DNA of 64,000 nucleotides from Spirometra erinaceieuropaei (lineage: Eukaryota > Platyhelminthes > Cestoda > Diphyllobothriidea > Diphyllobothriidae). The stretch spans positions 1,029,231-1,093,230 of the forward strand of contig CACRXP010000035.1 in assembly GCA_902702965.1 (NCBI GenBank). Direction: 5' to 3'. Position numbers and translations under genes: made by a program. Positions 1-12,959 of this stretch are shown piece after piece (the stretch's first letter is position 1; the number at the start of each line of letters is the position of its first letter). Below the pieces are notes generated by a model. The model was not told the origin of the DNA, did not search any database, and saw only the letters and a list, made by a program, of their open reading frames with translations.

Positions 1-3000
1 GGGAAGAGGTGCGGATTTATCGGGCGGGTTGCATAAGGAAAGCTGCTTTGACCGCTAACCATCTTTGAGGCTCTCCTCTGAACTCTTTCGAGAAAATTTT
101 GCTCTTGAACTGCCTACGGTCTCCAAGCTTATGTGCCATATTCCGAGTGCGGTCGCGCGAATGGTCCGAATGTCTTTCGGAAAGCGTCTTCGTCCAAATC
201 CATAAACGCACCCTTGATGGCGTACTGTACGGACATTGCGATTTTTGCACTCTCGAACAATGAAGAGATGGTTTTAGGGAATTCGTCGTCAGCACATCGA
301 GGTCCTATTGCGATTCGACGTCTTGTAATGCTGCACTATCCAGAAAGTAGTCTGTTGTGGAGCGGATCTATCTTTGCTCCGTAGGCGAAGTATGCTACAC
401 TAGTAGCGGCACAGCAGAGAGAATATGTGCAGCATGAGAGCTACAATCGTCAGGCCAAATTCCATGTTTGAAGGGAGAAGACAAAGGGGACCAGAATAAG
501 GGGTTTATTGTGCACAGAACCCGGGGTTGTCCTCTCAGGCGACAGTGGCCACTGGCGAAGCCAGGGCTAGTGTTGACTGCGTCCAGTCAGGCCTGAGAGT
601 CCCTGAGACAGTGGTGGCAGCCGCTTTTGTAGGCTCGTGGGCCAAGCTCAAGTGGTGTCCAATCAGCGTGTGTTGCATTTGCCGAGGGGTGGTGTCCCAG
701 TGGCTTGTTCCGCTGGTTGCAGGGGGTGGCGCGTTCAAGTGGCCGCATGGGCAGCTGCGACTGCGCGGACGCAGGTATGCCCGAGCTGTTGGTTGTGTGA
801 CTTCAGGTCACCTTGTCTGGGACGGCTCGCTGCAAGGGATGAATGGCCTTGAGGTCTGGAACAATGACGCCAGACCGATCTTGATTTCTGGCTGTTACAC
901 ACTTACCAAAGTTGGACCATTGGAGCCAACGGTTTGACCACTCTTTTAGCCGATCCAAGTTCATATACAGCCTGTTCTCGCCGGCAGGGCCCCAAACTAC
1001 ACTCCATATCCCCACGTCGTGAGAAACTATTGCTGTTTCGCGGTCGAAAGCTCTTGCGTGATCTTACACGTATGTTAGGAACAAACTGGTTCCCAGTATC
1101 GAATACTGGGGAACATCACTTTCGACCACAGCAGGCTCTGACTTTCCTTGACCGATGCGCTCAATTAGCTGTCGAACCACAAGGGAGTTTTCGATCCATT
1201 TATGGAAGTCGCCTCTGATCGTTATTTTTTCCAGTTTGTGTAACAGCCTCTCGTGTGGCACAGTGTCGAACGCCTTCTGGAAGTCAATGAAAGCTATGCG
1301 GACGGCGTGTTTGTCGTGGAGAGCTCGGGTCTAGCTCTGGAGAGATTGCAGCAAGTTTGTCGTGCAGGATCTTCCTTTCCGGGACCCATATTGGCAGTTC
1401 GATAGCTAGCCGTGGACATCCAGAATTTGGATAACTTCACTCTTCATAATCCCCTCCATAACTTTGCAGGGAATGCATGTCAAGCTTAGTGAACTGTAAT
1501 TTGTCGTCGATGCCCTGCTACCGATAGCAAGTGTTCCAGTCTTTGAAAGAAGTTTGAAAGAGCATCGTCAAAAGCACAAAAAGCCCACTGGCAAGTTCCT
1601 TGAGAAGCTTGGGTGGAATCTCTTCTGATCCTGACGACTTCGATTTGTTCATGGCCTCTAATTATCTTCGGACAGCATCTTCTGATGAGAGTACATAACT
1701 TATGCTTGGAGTCGGCAGTTCTTCTGCGAATTGAATAAGGAATCTTGCCTCGTTTGTGAAGACTGACAGGAAAACTGTCAAAAATATGCTGCCTTGTCCC
1801 TGCTATCAACAATCTCAACGACACCGTTAGTCCTTATTAAGGGAATTTGATGTCTGTCCCTTACAATTCTTCTGAGGTAGCTGTAGAGTAAATTTGGGTT
1901 CTGTGTTGTTTTTTGTTGCAAAATTTTCTCAAATTCTCGGCGCGTCTTTGTAAGCATGCTTCTCAGTTTGCTTCTTCGTATCTTTTAGGTGTTGAAATAC
2001 TCAACTTGCCCAGTGGCGCAGTATTTTCTCCACAATTTGTGCTTTCTGTCAACTTCTCTCTTAAGGTTGCCATTTAGCAACCTAGATCGCTGGCTCTGTG
2101 TTACACTCGTCAGTGGGCAGTGGTTGCTGATGAGCTGCAGAAGGACGTTCTTGAACCACTCCCAGTCATCGTTAGCATTACCCGTAAACGTTGAGCTCCA
2201 TTCGAGACCGGATAAGTCTGCCCTCATCTCATTGAAGTCGCCCCGACAAGTGCTGTGTCCTTTTTAGTCTGGAGTATGTAAAATGGCGGATAGCAAATAA
2301 TCCCACACAAGCACTACATGGTCACTTCGAACATGGAGATGACCTCGTCTATGCTGTCAAATGATTTCGTAAGGGCTAAATCCTGACAGCTAACTCTTAG
2401 TCCTTCACGCGTTTTCGTTGAAAATATTACATGTTGTTTGAGGAGCAGCCTTAATGTCTTGTTCTGCAAACCGCAGTCGAATGTCAATTTTGGGCCTGGC
2501 ACTTGGAGGATGTTCCAGTTCATTCCTGGTGCATTGAAGTCGCCCATGATCATGATGTTAGATCAACTGAAAAATTTCTCCAACTGCTCCAAAAGATGGG
2601 TATCGGCAGTTTGGTCTGTCCTGTGTGGTCGGTAGACAGAGAGGACATCGAGGTACGGGGGACCTGTAGCCTTGATGCTTAACCAAATAACTTCCGTGCT
2701 GCCCGCAAACTTGGTGGTATTTTCCGACACTGACAGGTCTTCCTTTATATACACAACTATACCACCACCCTGATGATACTCCCTGTCCCTCCGGTAAATA
2801 AGGTATCCAGTCAAGTCTATTTCGCTATTGCTAATATTCCCGGACCGCCAGGTTCTGGTTACAGCTAAGACACCCGGAGACAGTTCGGCAAGGCAAAGTT
2901 TTAGCTCCTCTAGTTTAAATATGAGGCTTTGGGTATTTGTATTTAAGCCCCTCAGTTTTGCGCCAGCCGAATATCCGGCTGCATCTGTCAGTGTTTTGAG

Positions 3001-3069
3001 CAATACTGCGTCATCTCTGACGTCATTTTCATTTGGTTCCATTATTGTCCGTTGCTTTTGCCCGGACAC
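1..3069 (-). pseudogene. ORF2 (APE endonuclease-reverse transcriptase) remnant of copy A
   Basis: The best-preserved part is the endonuclease at 2563-3069, 168 residues open, which begins MSGQKQRTIMEPNENDVRDD. It carries the NTQSL start of the APE fold, the TRTWRSGNIS segment (normally TETWLSGNIS, so the metal-binding glutamate is mutated to arginine) and RQ/HQGGGIVVY. The next segment (2314-2553) holds MGDFNAPGMNWN. RT pieces follow at 1064-1261 (HERLLHKLEKI, equivalent to HQRLLHKLKKI in copy B), 803-1015 (NRLYMNLDRLKEWSNRWL) and 17-295 (C-terminal). The frame changes several times. The loss of the catalytic TETW glutamate and the breaks make it non-functional. Confidence 0.85.
393..900. mobile_element. 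About 490-bp insertion of unknown class in copy A, with an imperfect 8-bp target duplication
   Basis: The copy A reverse transcriptase is continuous with copy B up to about 400 and resumes at about 893. The interrupted site reads TGCTACAC on the left (393-400) and TGTTACAC on the right (893-900), as expected for an 8-bp duplication with one mismatch. The insert begins TAGTAGCGGCACAGC and ends TTGATTTCTGGC. No terminal inverted repeat, poly-A tail or coding region was found. An 8-bp duplication would fit a hAT-type or a degraded element, but the class is unknown. Confidence 0.55.
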
Positions 3070-5094
3070 TGAATGTTAAGGGTTTACTTGTGTTGTCGCC
3101 TCGAGCGGCTGGTTCCTCGAGATCGCCTGTGTTAGCTGAGGGGCTGCGTCGTAGTTAGCATTACTGTCTGGTTCCACTGAAACGGTATATTTTCCCGAAC
3201 TACTTTTCCCTTGAAAATAGCCACCCTTGCCACCAATCAGTCTTAATTTTAATTCCGAGACACGTTCCCGGCGTTTCAGCCGTTCATCTGGGGAGTAGTC
3301 CGGTTGAAAAAATTGTTTATGTGTTTCTGAGGTTGGCTTTTATGCAGAGGATTGAATTTATTTGTTCTTTGTTCTCCAGCATAATTTTGATAGGATGAGT
3401 TGGTAGGGCTACTGTCTTGTCCTCGCTTCTTTTTCTACCCGGAATGCCTTCAGGACATTTCTTTCCGTGTCTACCTGGAGTAAATGGTTTAGTGGGCCAA
3501 GAAAAAAAGCAAGACCCTTCGAAACACGACTCTGCCAGAACCAGCCCCGCCTAACCCCCTCAAAAATGGCGGGGCTAGAGGGAGCTATGAAGGGGCTTGG
3601 CGGGGCATTCTACGCGACAGACCCGCCTCGACCCACCAGCGAAATAAAATCCACAGGGACGCGGGAACAGCAGATCAAGTTTTTTGCGCAAAATGGCCAT
3701 TTGATGAGGAGACCAACTAGCTTTTGGGCCTGGTAAACCTATAATTAACCCTGCAAGCACAAGCCCCGCCTAAACTCCTCAAATATGGCGGGGCCAGAAG
3801 GGGCTATGAAGGGGCTTGGTGGGGCTGTAGAAGGGGTTGTGACGGTCATTCTACGCGACAGCCCTGCCTGGCCCCACCAGCGAAAAAAATGCGCAGGGGA
3901 CGCCAGATTTCCGCCCACTTTTGGCACTGCTTTAAAATATCGACCTGTATGATGAGTCCCCTGAGGCGCACACACATAGTACCTGCCGGCAGAAATTTCA
4001 GAGCTCAGAATAGGCATTTCTCATTCGGGGGATTGATTGCCAACTGCTGTCGACGTTGAGGGAGCCTCAAACTCGGGCTTTCCAGTGGCCTCATAATATG
4101 CCTTCATCTGGCGCTTAATGCGCTTGTATATGGTGATTCAGTGATAGCCACAGTAATTACGCTTCATAATTGCTTTGAATATTCAGTAAAAGCGATAAAC
4201 AATTTGTTTAAGTGGACTATGAACACCAATCCTAAATATTTCATACATAGGCATAAAACTCGACTACTTTAACTGGTTGTTGATTAAATAACAAAAAAAT
4301 TAGCATAAGATACATAAATTAACTAAGACAGCTATCAAGAGCATGAAAACAACATTGGTTGACGCACGATATTATCCGCGACCCGTGGGCGTAAACGAAT
4401 GCTTTTCCATGATTTATAAGCCACCTTTGATAAATTAACTCCTTTTAATGCCAAAGAAGATCCAACGGGTGGTGCTTTTGAAAAATAACTTTAGATGCAA
4501 ATACGCTTTAGAATGCTTCAATCCAGAGGGGGCTCTGGCCCCACCCAGCCACTTCCCAGCCACGCCTATGAAGTGGCCATGTGCTGCAGGGGACCTTCAG
4601 GCCTGACTGCATTCGATTCAAACAAACCCTGAACAACTAAACACTGTTCGCCGTCCCGGTACTCTTTATTTTGTCTTTTCGGTGGGTTCTCTGTAAGAAG
4701 ACCAGGGTAAATTAAGGAGTTCTCGCTTGGTAGCACACTTTTTCTGTCGACTGTTCCGAGCAAACCATCAGGGCTGGTTGTGACTTGAGACTCAGTAGTG
4801 AACCAACCAGGATGAAGGATCGCTTTCATTGCAGGATAATCTGTTCTTTCCCACGTTAACATTGCTGCACTCTTCGAGACCCACCATCGGTGCGAAGGCA
4901 ACTGAACTAATACTGTGCTGGTTGCACCTTTTTCTGTAGCGGCAGTCACGAGGAGAAAGGGCCACGTAGTTGGAGCCACCTTCACTCGATCCTGAAAAGT
5001 CTGCCACCATTAGCAACACTGAGAGTACCCTCTGAGTGCTTAGTGATAAAATTGTTTTCGTTAGTCGCGAATCCACAATAACAAGCAGTGACAA
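3070..5094 (-). pseudogene. ORF1 remnant of copy A, interrupted
   Basis: The minus strand at 4566-4985 ends in QCLVVQGLFESNAVRPE, matching the ORF1 of copy B. Reading resumes at 3478-3340 with the equivalent of FRIGKRSEDRTV and IMLENK, then the region of DYSPAER near 3290. About 1.1 kb of unrelated sequence separates the halves, and roughly 60 bp of ORF1 (between NAVRPE and the LPAD equivalent) is missing at the junction. ORF1 proteins of this kind bind RNA and form the ribonucleoprotein; this copy is broken. Confidence 0.7.
3479..4590. repeat. About 1.1-kb insertion in copy A with a duplicated GC-rich unit
   Basis: The insert contains two diverged direct copies of a GC-rich unit at about 3538-3672 and 3764-3905. 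Each runs from CCCCGCCTAA through ATGGCGGGGC, GGGGCT and CATTCTACGCGACAG to CCACCAGCGAAA. A third partial GC-rich piece occurs at 4530-4560. The remaining 3950-4500 is AT-rich and shows no gene. Open frames here are short and look incidental. The element class is unknown. Confidence 0.55.
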
Positions 5095-5100
5095 CTCAAG

Positions 5101-8100
5101 GAGTACAATCTATGGGATCTGCACGCCCTCTCCAGTCTGTCCCGATGGCGAACGAATTAGCCATCCTCGGGAATTTCAGCGCCCTTGCACAAACAGTTCA
5201 CGCCATGTAGGAAGGAGCGCCCACTCATCAGGGAATAAACCGCTGCAAAGCTAACGGACACCATCTGCCGCGAAAAAGGTTGTTATACGCAAACCACTAC
5301 CTACTATTGGAAATACCAAAGCCATGACAACCGACAGTGGCAATCTTCTCGCGGAGACAGAACATCGAAATTTAATCAACTACCAAAATCGACGACATGG
5401 CTGCACTTCGGATCTCCAAATCCAGCTTGGCTATTAGCCGACTACAACACACTCCAGAATTGTTTCAGCATCCTCATAAGCACGCAACCAAAGATGTGTA
5501 GGGTCGCCGTCCTAACGACTATACAGCGCAGATATCCGGACAGCATACCAGAGCCAAGTGAGAAAATCCAAACACTTCCACCTAGGCTGTCTCAGAAAGA
5601 AGCAGCGGCAAGAGTGAGTTCAGGACAACCCGAAGTTGGTGACTGAAGTGCCAAGCGGCGATTCCATGCCGAAACAAACTAAAATATTGTAGAGTGGCCA
5701 CGTCTTGGGGCTTACTGCTGAATACAAATCAAAACGACGATAGGGATCGGGTGAAGGTTTCCAAGCATCTGTGGCATGCAAAAACTACATACTACGCTTA
5801 TTTAAATAGGTTTTAGTCCGACACTATTATTTTGTTTTGTTGTCTTATCCTACAAGGTTGGGCCGTCTGTTATAGACGGGCCGGCACATTATCTACAATC
5901 ACCTCAGATCAGAGACTTGAGAAGCGATCGTTGTTGGCAAGTAATGTTTATTTTTTTAATTATCCTGCTTGATTTCGGTTGCCATATGTCAATGTATTAA
6001 AATCTCTCCGCCAGAAAAACGAATTTGCCAATTATCTATGATTATTTTGACATTCTTCTATGCATACATAGACCCCGCCCGTAAAACCCCTATTACCACC
6101 TTTCCCGTAAGACAGGCACCTTTGGCTGGTCGTGTGTGTCTGGGGTCCTTCATCCGATCGTTGTCAAGACGACTTTTATACAGGAAAGTCGGTACGGACA
6201 CTCCGAGAGGGAACGCTGACGGACACACGGATAACCCGAACCTATCGCAAGTGTGTCATGCAGCGACAGAGTATCGACGAAACACGTGTCTGGGCTTTTA
6301 AGTAGTACCTGCGTTGTCAGTTGTTATGTGCCGTGCAATATATGCATATACTACTCTCTGTTTGTTGGCAGTCTATGAATATTACGCGGTTATGCCACAG
6401 TGACTGATGGACTTCGGCCCAAATATTCACATAAAATTTTAGTCTGGGCCTATAAGTATAAAATAGACTGACGTACTCCAAGTTAGCAATTTATTTATGA
6501 GGAAACTAAGAAGCTGCAGTTTCACAACTGAAGTATCTACCACATATCACGCAGAGAACGTTGGCGCATCCACTGATGGACCGAGCACCTCGTAGCTGTG
6601 TCATGCGGAAGCAGAATATCGCGAAACACGTGCCTGGACTTTCACCTAACACCTACAGTTGCAGGTATGGTATATTGTTTAACCTAATCATGGGCTAGTT
6701 TTACAAGGACAGCGCTAAAGGGACGCACAAAATGCCTTCAGTTTGGCTAAGACACCCGAAAAACTCTTCCATAGGCCCAATAAACATGACGAACAACCAT
6801 CAAAAGCAGAGCAATTCCCACGAATGGAGGTGAATGTCCGAACTCCAGGTGTTTTGCGACGCTACCAAGTTAAAGACTGAAGAAGTAAAATTAGGCTAAC
6901 GTATGTTTCCTATTGTTCATCCTCAAGCCTGTAGCCTAAGTTACTCTAAAGCAATGAAAGTTGAAAACATTCAATAAACAATAATCACGAGGGAATTCAG
7001 ACGTGATAGACAACCGGGGTAGTAATAGTCGAGTTCTGTCAGGGGTATTTGACTCACGACGGCCGCCGGGTAAACGGTAACCAAGCATTTTGAGATATCT
7101 AAAAGCGCCGGCGAGATCGTCCTAGTTACCGCGCCAGCGCCCACTTGCGACAACAGAGGCAATAGGGTTAGCCAGCCAAGATTAGGGCTCACAGAAGGCG
7201 TTCATACAAAACCTCTAGCCATTCTGGCCTAAGCATTCTACTGAGTGTTCGTTCCCGCATCCTGTGATGTCGCACCATAGCGACGAAACATAAGCATAAC
7301 TAGGTGCTAGACTTCCCCTTGTCCCTTTCCCCCCCATGCCCCTGAAAGAACTAGGCAATAGTTACCCCTAATACCTGAACGTCCTCAACCCTCTATCCCA
7401 CACGACTACTGTTCATTGGCTGTTTTCAGCTTTTGCTGCATTATCATAACTTATGATACTGCACAGGCCTGATGATAAATAATCAGAAACGTTCAACGGC
7501 CGAATTTGACTTCCTCAGATTCCAGATGTGTTTTTAAGGAAGTATTTATTTCCATCTCGTGCAGAATCCTATCTTCGAAGATAAAAGTAGCCAAATAACG
7601 GGCCAGTAAATGATCACTGCCAGTTGAATATAGGGGTTCACGGAGAAAGAACAGGCAAGAAGATCCGCATTAATACGGACCAATACCGCTAACGCCTAAC
7701 CGCCGTCAGTACATCTCAACCCAGTGTTAGCATGCATTTACGACTCGAGTTTGTCTTGCTGAACTTGCCGTGCTGCCAACCTGACCAACCGTACTTTTGT
7801 ACAGCCAACTACCTCCACCACGAGCATCATCAACAACGAGAATATTTCTCCCACTTGGCCTCATTGTAGTACAGCGTTTCACTCCGGGTTTATCCCGTCT
7901 CGGCATCATCGTGTACAGTAGAAGGCGAAGGCCACCAGGGCTCAAAGTACGCCGACTATCACCTGGACACGATACGAACCTGTGTACTTGCATGACGACC
8001 GCGCGTTCCAATCAAACCTGGCCTAAATAATCACTTGCAAACTCACCACAGCGTGGTTGTGGGACCAGTTCATGGAGCCCTAAGCCAATCTCCATCGTTC

Positions 8101-8640
8101 GTGCCCGTATATAATTCCAGTCTCTCCCAAAATGCCGCACGCGACATGCGTAGCAGGGGTCAAGTCATGTTTGGCACTGCCTATCTTTGCAGTCACTGCG
8201 CCCGCGCCTACCTCTTGTCGTCTTGACTATCTCTTCCTGTCGAAGACGAGAGGAGATGGATGAGGATGACGAACTGACTCAGTAGAAAAAAGTCATGCGC
8301 AATGCACTGCTGCATTCACTTCGTGGACAACGATGAACCTTGTTTTTTGCAATTATCAAAACGTCAAATTCATGTCTGAGAAGGAGAGTCTGTATTGTCA
8401 GGTGTCTTTGTTAGTTCGTAAATGAAAGTTGCGCGTATGTCACATCACACTAATCAAGGACGTCTATGACTGTTCAGGCCCAAGTTTACGTGTTTTAAAG
8501 ATGTCAGTTGATAGGAACGAATGCGATCTTGACTGGAAGGCACGTACGCCGGACAATGCGCCACATCAGAGGTATTCTTGATGGCTACGGGTGACCAAGA
8601 GATGGTTGGTAAAAGTTTTGTAAGTCCGTTCGAGCGTCGA
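5101..8640. other. No recognisable gene; short repeated motif
   Basis: No domain, splice-bounded exon or transposon coding region was recognised. A motif of about 70 bp recurs at about 6249-6325 and 6594-6665 (shared core TGTCATGC...TATCG(A)CGAAACACGTG, then CTGG), with a weaker third copy near 7258-7305. The longer open frames here lack any recognisable protein similarity. Confidence 0.5.
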
Positions 8641-8799
8641 AACGAAGAATTAGAGCAGTATTATGGCACGATTATTCCAATGCACGTGACAGTTCGGAGA
8701 ACATGTCTGTAGCTGACCGTCTTCATAGTCGTCTGCTCCGTCGCTTGCCCGTGTCGCCTTCGGTCTGCCTGCACCAACAGTTCGGCTGTCGTCTCCGAA

Positions 8800-9010
8800 G
8801 TTAACCACAGCAGGGTGGGAACAGAGACGGTGACTTTTCCATGATAGTAGACTCGCGAAACATCTACCATACTCTTCTCCATCCCCCACCTGGGCCCAGT
8901 GTCATGACAGAGTCAAGAAGACCGGAGGCGGGAGAGGGAGCAGGTGACTGGCAAGACGGAAACCGGCACCTTGGCGTGCCAACACACTCCCTGGTCCACC
9001 ACGTAAAACT
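8800..9010 (+). repeat. Dispersed GC-rich repeat, family G, copy G1
   Basis: Shares an ordered set of blocks with copies near 9290-9512 (inverted), 23818, 52090 and 60240: CCACAGCAGGGTGG, GGTGACTT, GCGAAACATCTACC, a C-rich CTCCATCCCCCACC block, GTCAAGAAGACCGGAGG and GAGCAGGTGACTGGCA, ending in CTGGTCCACCA. No coding capacity. The class is unknown. Confidence 0.65.
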
Positions 9011-9289
9011 TACTAGGATTCCACACAAGAGAAAGAGGGACGGATAGGATAATAATTGCGCGTGTGTGTCCTGTAAAGGTTGTGCTCCCAAAACGGGCTA
9101 CGTGGTAGATGCGATGGACCAATACGGAGGCCATATCGGATTCTAGCAGGCGTTATCGGACTTGCGCAGTATAACAAATGCCCACATTTCGCGGTGCGGT
9201 GGCAGACGCGGTTGCCGGCAGACATCGCGCACATTGGGACCCCTTCCGCTTCCTCCCCCCCCCCATTGTTGTTGTTGGTCAAGAACCTG

Positions 9290-9512
9290 GTCATTTGTTG
9301 TGTGGGCCAGGGGGTGTGGAGTGGAGCGCCAAAGTGCGAGTTCGACCGTGCCATCCACCTGCGCCCTCCCCCGCCTCCGGCCTTCTTGACTGTCTTGAAA
9401 CCGGGCCAGGTGGAGGAGAGTGCGATAGGTGCTGTGCAAGTACACTATCGCTATAAACTAATTCACGCACAAGTCACCGTCCCCGTTTCCACCCTGCTAT
9501 GGAGCCTATAGT
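9290..9512 (-). repeat. Dispersed GC-rich repeat, family G, copy G2 (inverted relative to G1)
   Basis: The reverse complement reads GCAGGGTGGAAACGGGGACG, GTGACTTGTGCGTGAATTAG, CACCTATCGCACTCTCC, GTCAAGAAGGCCGGAGGC and CGCAGGTGGATGGCACGG, the same block order as the other family members. It lies about 280 bp from G1 in head-to-head orientation. Long open frames on both strands here are by-products of the GC-rich composition. Confidence 0.65.
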
Positions 9513-12500
9513 GGACGGTCAAGCTGTCGACGTCCTGTAAAGGCTGTATTAGGATGAGACAATCTCAGCCTGACTCCCAGTTCTCTGAATGACTAAGTTG
9601 TTGCGCCAGTAGGCAGCCCTTAAGGCCACGATTCGCAAAGCGCCCGATTTTGTGCAGTGTGGAGAGCGATGATGTGGGGTGGAGATAGATTCTACAGCGT
9701 CGACCTCACTCGCTCTCCAGAGCAACACTCGACTGTCCGTGACCGTCAATCAACGGGTGATAGAATTGAGCTTAGTGACTGACGCTGCGTGAACGTCTAC
9801 GTGTAGAGCGTGCCACACAGCCGTACGGCGGTAATGTGATTGCGCGGATTGAACGTTGTCCGACAAACGCGTGCCGTGAGCCAGTCTAGTCTCTGCTTTG
9901 ATGCAGAACAGCCCGTCGTAGGCATGCGCATGATGAGTCCCGACATTTTTTGGTCTGGCACACAATAGGATCCCTCAAAGCATGGAGATTTGCGTCTATG
10001 GTGACAGTAGGACAAGGTAAACAGCTAAAGTACGGTCATCCCCAGCATTTCTGCAGACTTCAACCCAGATTCAATCACAGCCTACCACTCGATTTCAAAA
10101 CAGCGATCGTATGATTGCGCACTCAGGACTACTCTGCATACGTTTGGTCCTAAAATCAGATAACTTTTGTTAAGTGCTCGGACAGATACCCAGAAAGCTA
10201 TTACCGCGTATATCCTACAATGAGACGGACCTCGCAAAATTTGCGCTCAGCCTCTGACAGTTCTTGCCAAGTTCTGAGCCTTACAATGAAGCGGGCTTGA
10301 CGACTTGTATTCGCATCTCCTTCCGACATATCTGGGCGTATCGAGTGTGATGAAGGATAACTGAGAGCGACAAATAAAAATTCATGGAGAAAATTTGGCA
10401 TACATTACCAGCGGGCTAATGGCAGAAGACAAACCGTCAGATGCAGTTCGCGCGGGGCCTGGACTTTTGATTCACGAAACGTCTATGGCCTCGAAGCGGG
10501 GTTTAACAAAAGACAGGCGTCCAAATACAGGCAGACACGGCAAAAGTCATCCTCCGTGGTTGCAGAATTTGGCCTCCATATGATGTGACCCAAAGGAGAG
10601 CGGCGTTTAGCAACTCGCGCCTCCAAAAAGATACTTCAGCTTAGGCTTGTCGAGCACGTCTCAGATGTGAGACATCACGATGGTCGGGGACAGTTGCTGT
10701 TGCTGATGCAGGAAGCGGCTATCGTTCCAGACGGCTCGGTCACGCATTCCGTCGACTCAAACATGAACTCATCCGTTACGTGACTTATCGGAATCATTGT
10801 CTAGGTTCATGGGTATCATGGGTACAACGTTATCCGGCGTTCTGCGTTGAAACTCGAAATGGACAACGAGTGGTAACGTTTTCGGTAACAGCATACACAG
10901 GACACTGATTCAGGATACTAGGAGCTCTGATATTAAGTATGCATCATAAGTGCTAGCAACTGCAAGTACAAGCATGTAGCACACCTCCCTTCGGGAATGT
11001 GCCCAGTCTTTGTGAAGGTTCTTTCGTCACCTGAACATCAGGTCAATAGGCCCTTTAGAATGCAAAAATCCATTGTGAGCCACGACTATCTTACCAAACC
11101 CAGAAAAACAAAAAATTGAAGTATCAATATCATATCGAGTACCGATGATCGGCCCTCTCGACAAAAGCAAGCTGAATACGAGAGTTTTACCAGTGAGCGC
11201 ATTAAAATCCTCGGCAACAATTTTGATACCGATGGAACCAACAGGGAGGAGAATTTCGCGGAGGCCGTAACTGGACTTCAAGAAATTCTTAGACAATAAA
11301 TAGACGCCCAAACACAGCAAGCACTCACTACAACCTGAGCGTCAAAATTTAACTCCCCAGAGACGACTATAAGAATTATGGTATAAAACTTGAAAATCTT
11401 AATTCGAAAGCACGTATGCAACTCTAAGACACCAGATGATTTCGGGTCCGCAGAAGGGTGCGAGTTTCGATAGTCGAATTGGATTCGATGAGATATTTTA
11501 ATCCAGGTGCCATTTAAAAAACGCCTCGAGACAATACAATATTTGAGGTGCTTTACCTTGATGATGTTACTGATAAGAGGTATAACAAGAGTTAGAACGC
11601 CTAAATGCAGAAGTAAAAAAGTGAACAATGAAATTTTGCAACTAATGATTTTGCAATTGAGCACACAAAAAAGATGCATCAGAAAACGAAATCGGCGAAC
11701 GTAAAGTTGAGCTGACAATGACGGGTTTGTCTGTCTTCAAGTCCATTGCTATCTTTTTCGCAAGTAAGTGGGATTCGTCCTAAAGGAAAGAATAAGGTGA
11801 AATTGTGGGAATTTGTGGGACTACAAAAATTAACAGCAAATCATGCACACTCTAAGATCTTAGAGTGAGGTAGAATTGCACTCATGAGTGTTAGGGATTT
11901 CGAATCGACTGAAAAGTTTGCATGACTGAGCAGCATCTGTTGCCGAGGTAGTTAAACATCTTCAGCAAAATCAGTAGGAATAGGTTGACTTAAAGGACCA
12001 GGAAAACAAAGTCGGGTGAGACTCAACTGTCTTTAAAAGAACGGCAGAAGCTTAAGTGAACTGGCCTGTCAATGAGAATCTCTACACGAAAACTGCTAAA
12101 TACACACAAGAGGGAAACGGGATGCCGACAATAACTGAGCGGAGAAAAGGCTAGCACGACATCAAAGATTCAATCGAAAAACGCAAAAAGGCCTAGGTGG
12201 TAACGAACCCTATCACTGCCGAGGAGGGTGTAACTGTCGTAGGTTTCACGAAGATTGATCCCAATGCTTCCAACAGGAGGCTGTTTTTCAAACAGAACCT
12301 TAAAATTTGATAAAACAGATAAGGAAAGGCCCTACCAGGTCACCGAGTTTGTCGTTTGTAGAAACAATGATAAAAATCAAGTTAGAGAATTCCATCTTAA
12401 TCAATTTCAATTGGAGCTGAGCTTCTGGAAGTGTGAAGGAGAACTAGAAGGTGGACTTCGTAAATAAGATTACTTTGTCAACTCGCGGGAACCCCATCGG

Positions 12501-12950
12501 CAGGTACAGAACCACCAGTTCATAAATGCGCTCAGAATCTCAGGAAACTTAAACACCTTCCGATCAAGTTGGAAAAGTTGTCACGCTTTTTACGGCAATG
12601 CTGGCCGTAAACAAGTATTCAGGGGATCGCGGTGGTCGTATGTTGGAAGGAATTGAAGAAAGAGCAAGAGTAAACAGCGAAAAAATCATTAGTCGTTTAT
12701 GATGAATATGTATCTCGTTCATCGCTTTCTATTACGAAAACTATCAAATTAAATCCATCCACCTTCGCCCTAAATATAGCTGTGTATAAAGTGAAATTAT
12801 GCTCTTACGTTAAGTGGTAGTAAGGTCGAGGAGAATTGGTCGCTGTCTATATTAGCTACAATTTGACCGCGGTCTCTGTGCAACATACAATGACAACAGC
12901 AGAAGTGGAATTATTATTTTGAAATATTTCTATTAAATACTTACGGACAC
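9513..12950. other. No recognisable gene
   Basis: Neither strand shows a convincing exon, transposon domain or RNA gene. Short open frames at 11027-11718 (minus) and 12255-12467 (plus) have no recognisable motifs. A short duplicated string (GTCCTGTAAAGG) occurs at 9068 and 9532. Confidence 0.5.
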
Positions 12951-12959
12951 TGGTCTTTG

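Larger units (their letters stand above)
1..5100 (-). mobile_element. CR1-like non-LTR retrotransposon, copy A (decayed; 3' end outside the window)
   Basis: Read on the minus strand, this stretch gives in order an ORF1 remnant (about 5090-4590 and 3478-3070), an endonuclease (about 3069-2280), a linker and a reverse transcriptase that runs off the window start. It matches the better-preserved copy B at 38133-43151 throughout, including the ORF1 motif VVQGLFESNAVRPE (copy B: VIQGLSESNAVRPE). Frameshifts, stops and a deletion of about 40 bp near 1476 break it, so it is an old, dead copy. Two later insertions interrupt it, at 393-900 and about 3479-4590. The family assignment to the CR1/Jockey group rests on the endonuclease-RT order and motifs; the exact clade is not established. 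Confidence 0.85.

Noticed and set aside
3950..3970. TGATGAGTCC string like schistosome SINE hammerheads (also at 9931)
   Set aside because: No GAAA core follows at a suitable distance and no flanking stems are possible.
7441..7500. A CUGAUGA...GAAACGUU string resembling a hammerhead
   Set aside because: The core strings are present but no stem II or stem I pairing in the right register could be drawn, and no PLE coding sequence lies nearby.
9013..9511. Overlapping long open frames on both strands
   Set aside because: They lie over two inverted copies of a GC-rich repeat; composition explains the lack of stops and no domain is visible.
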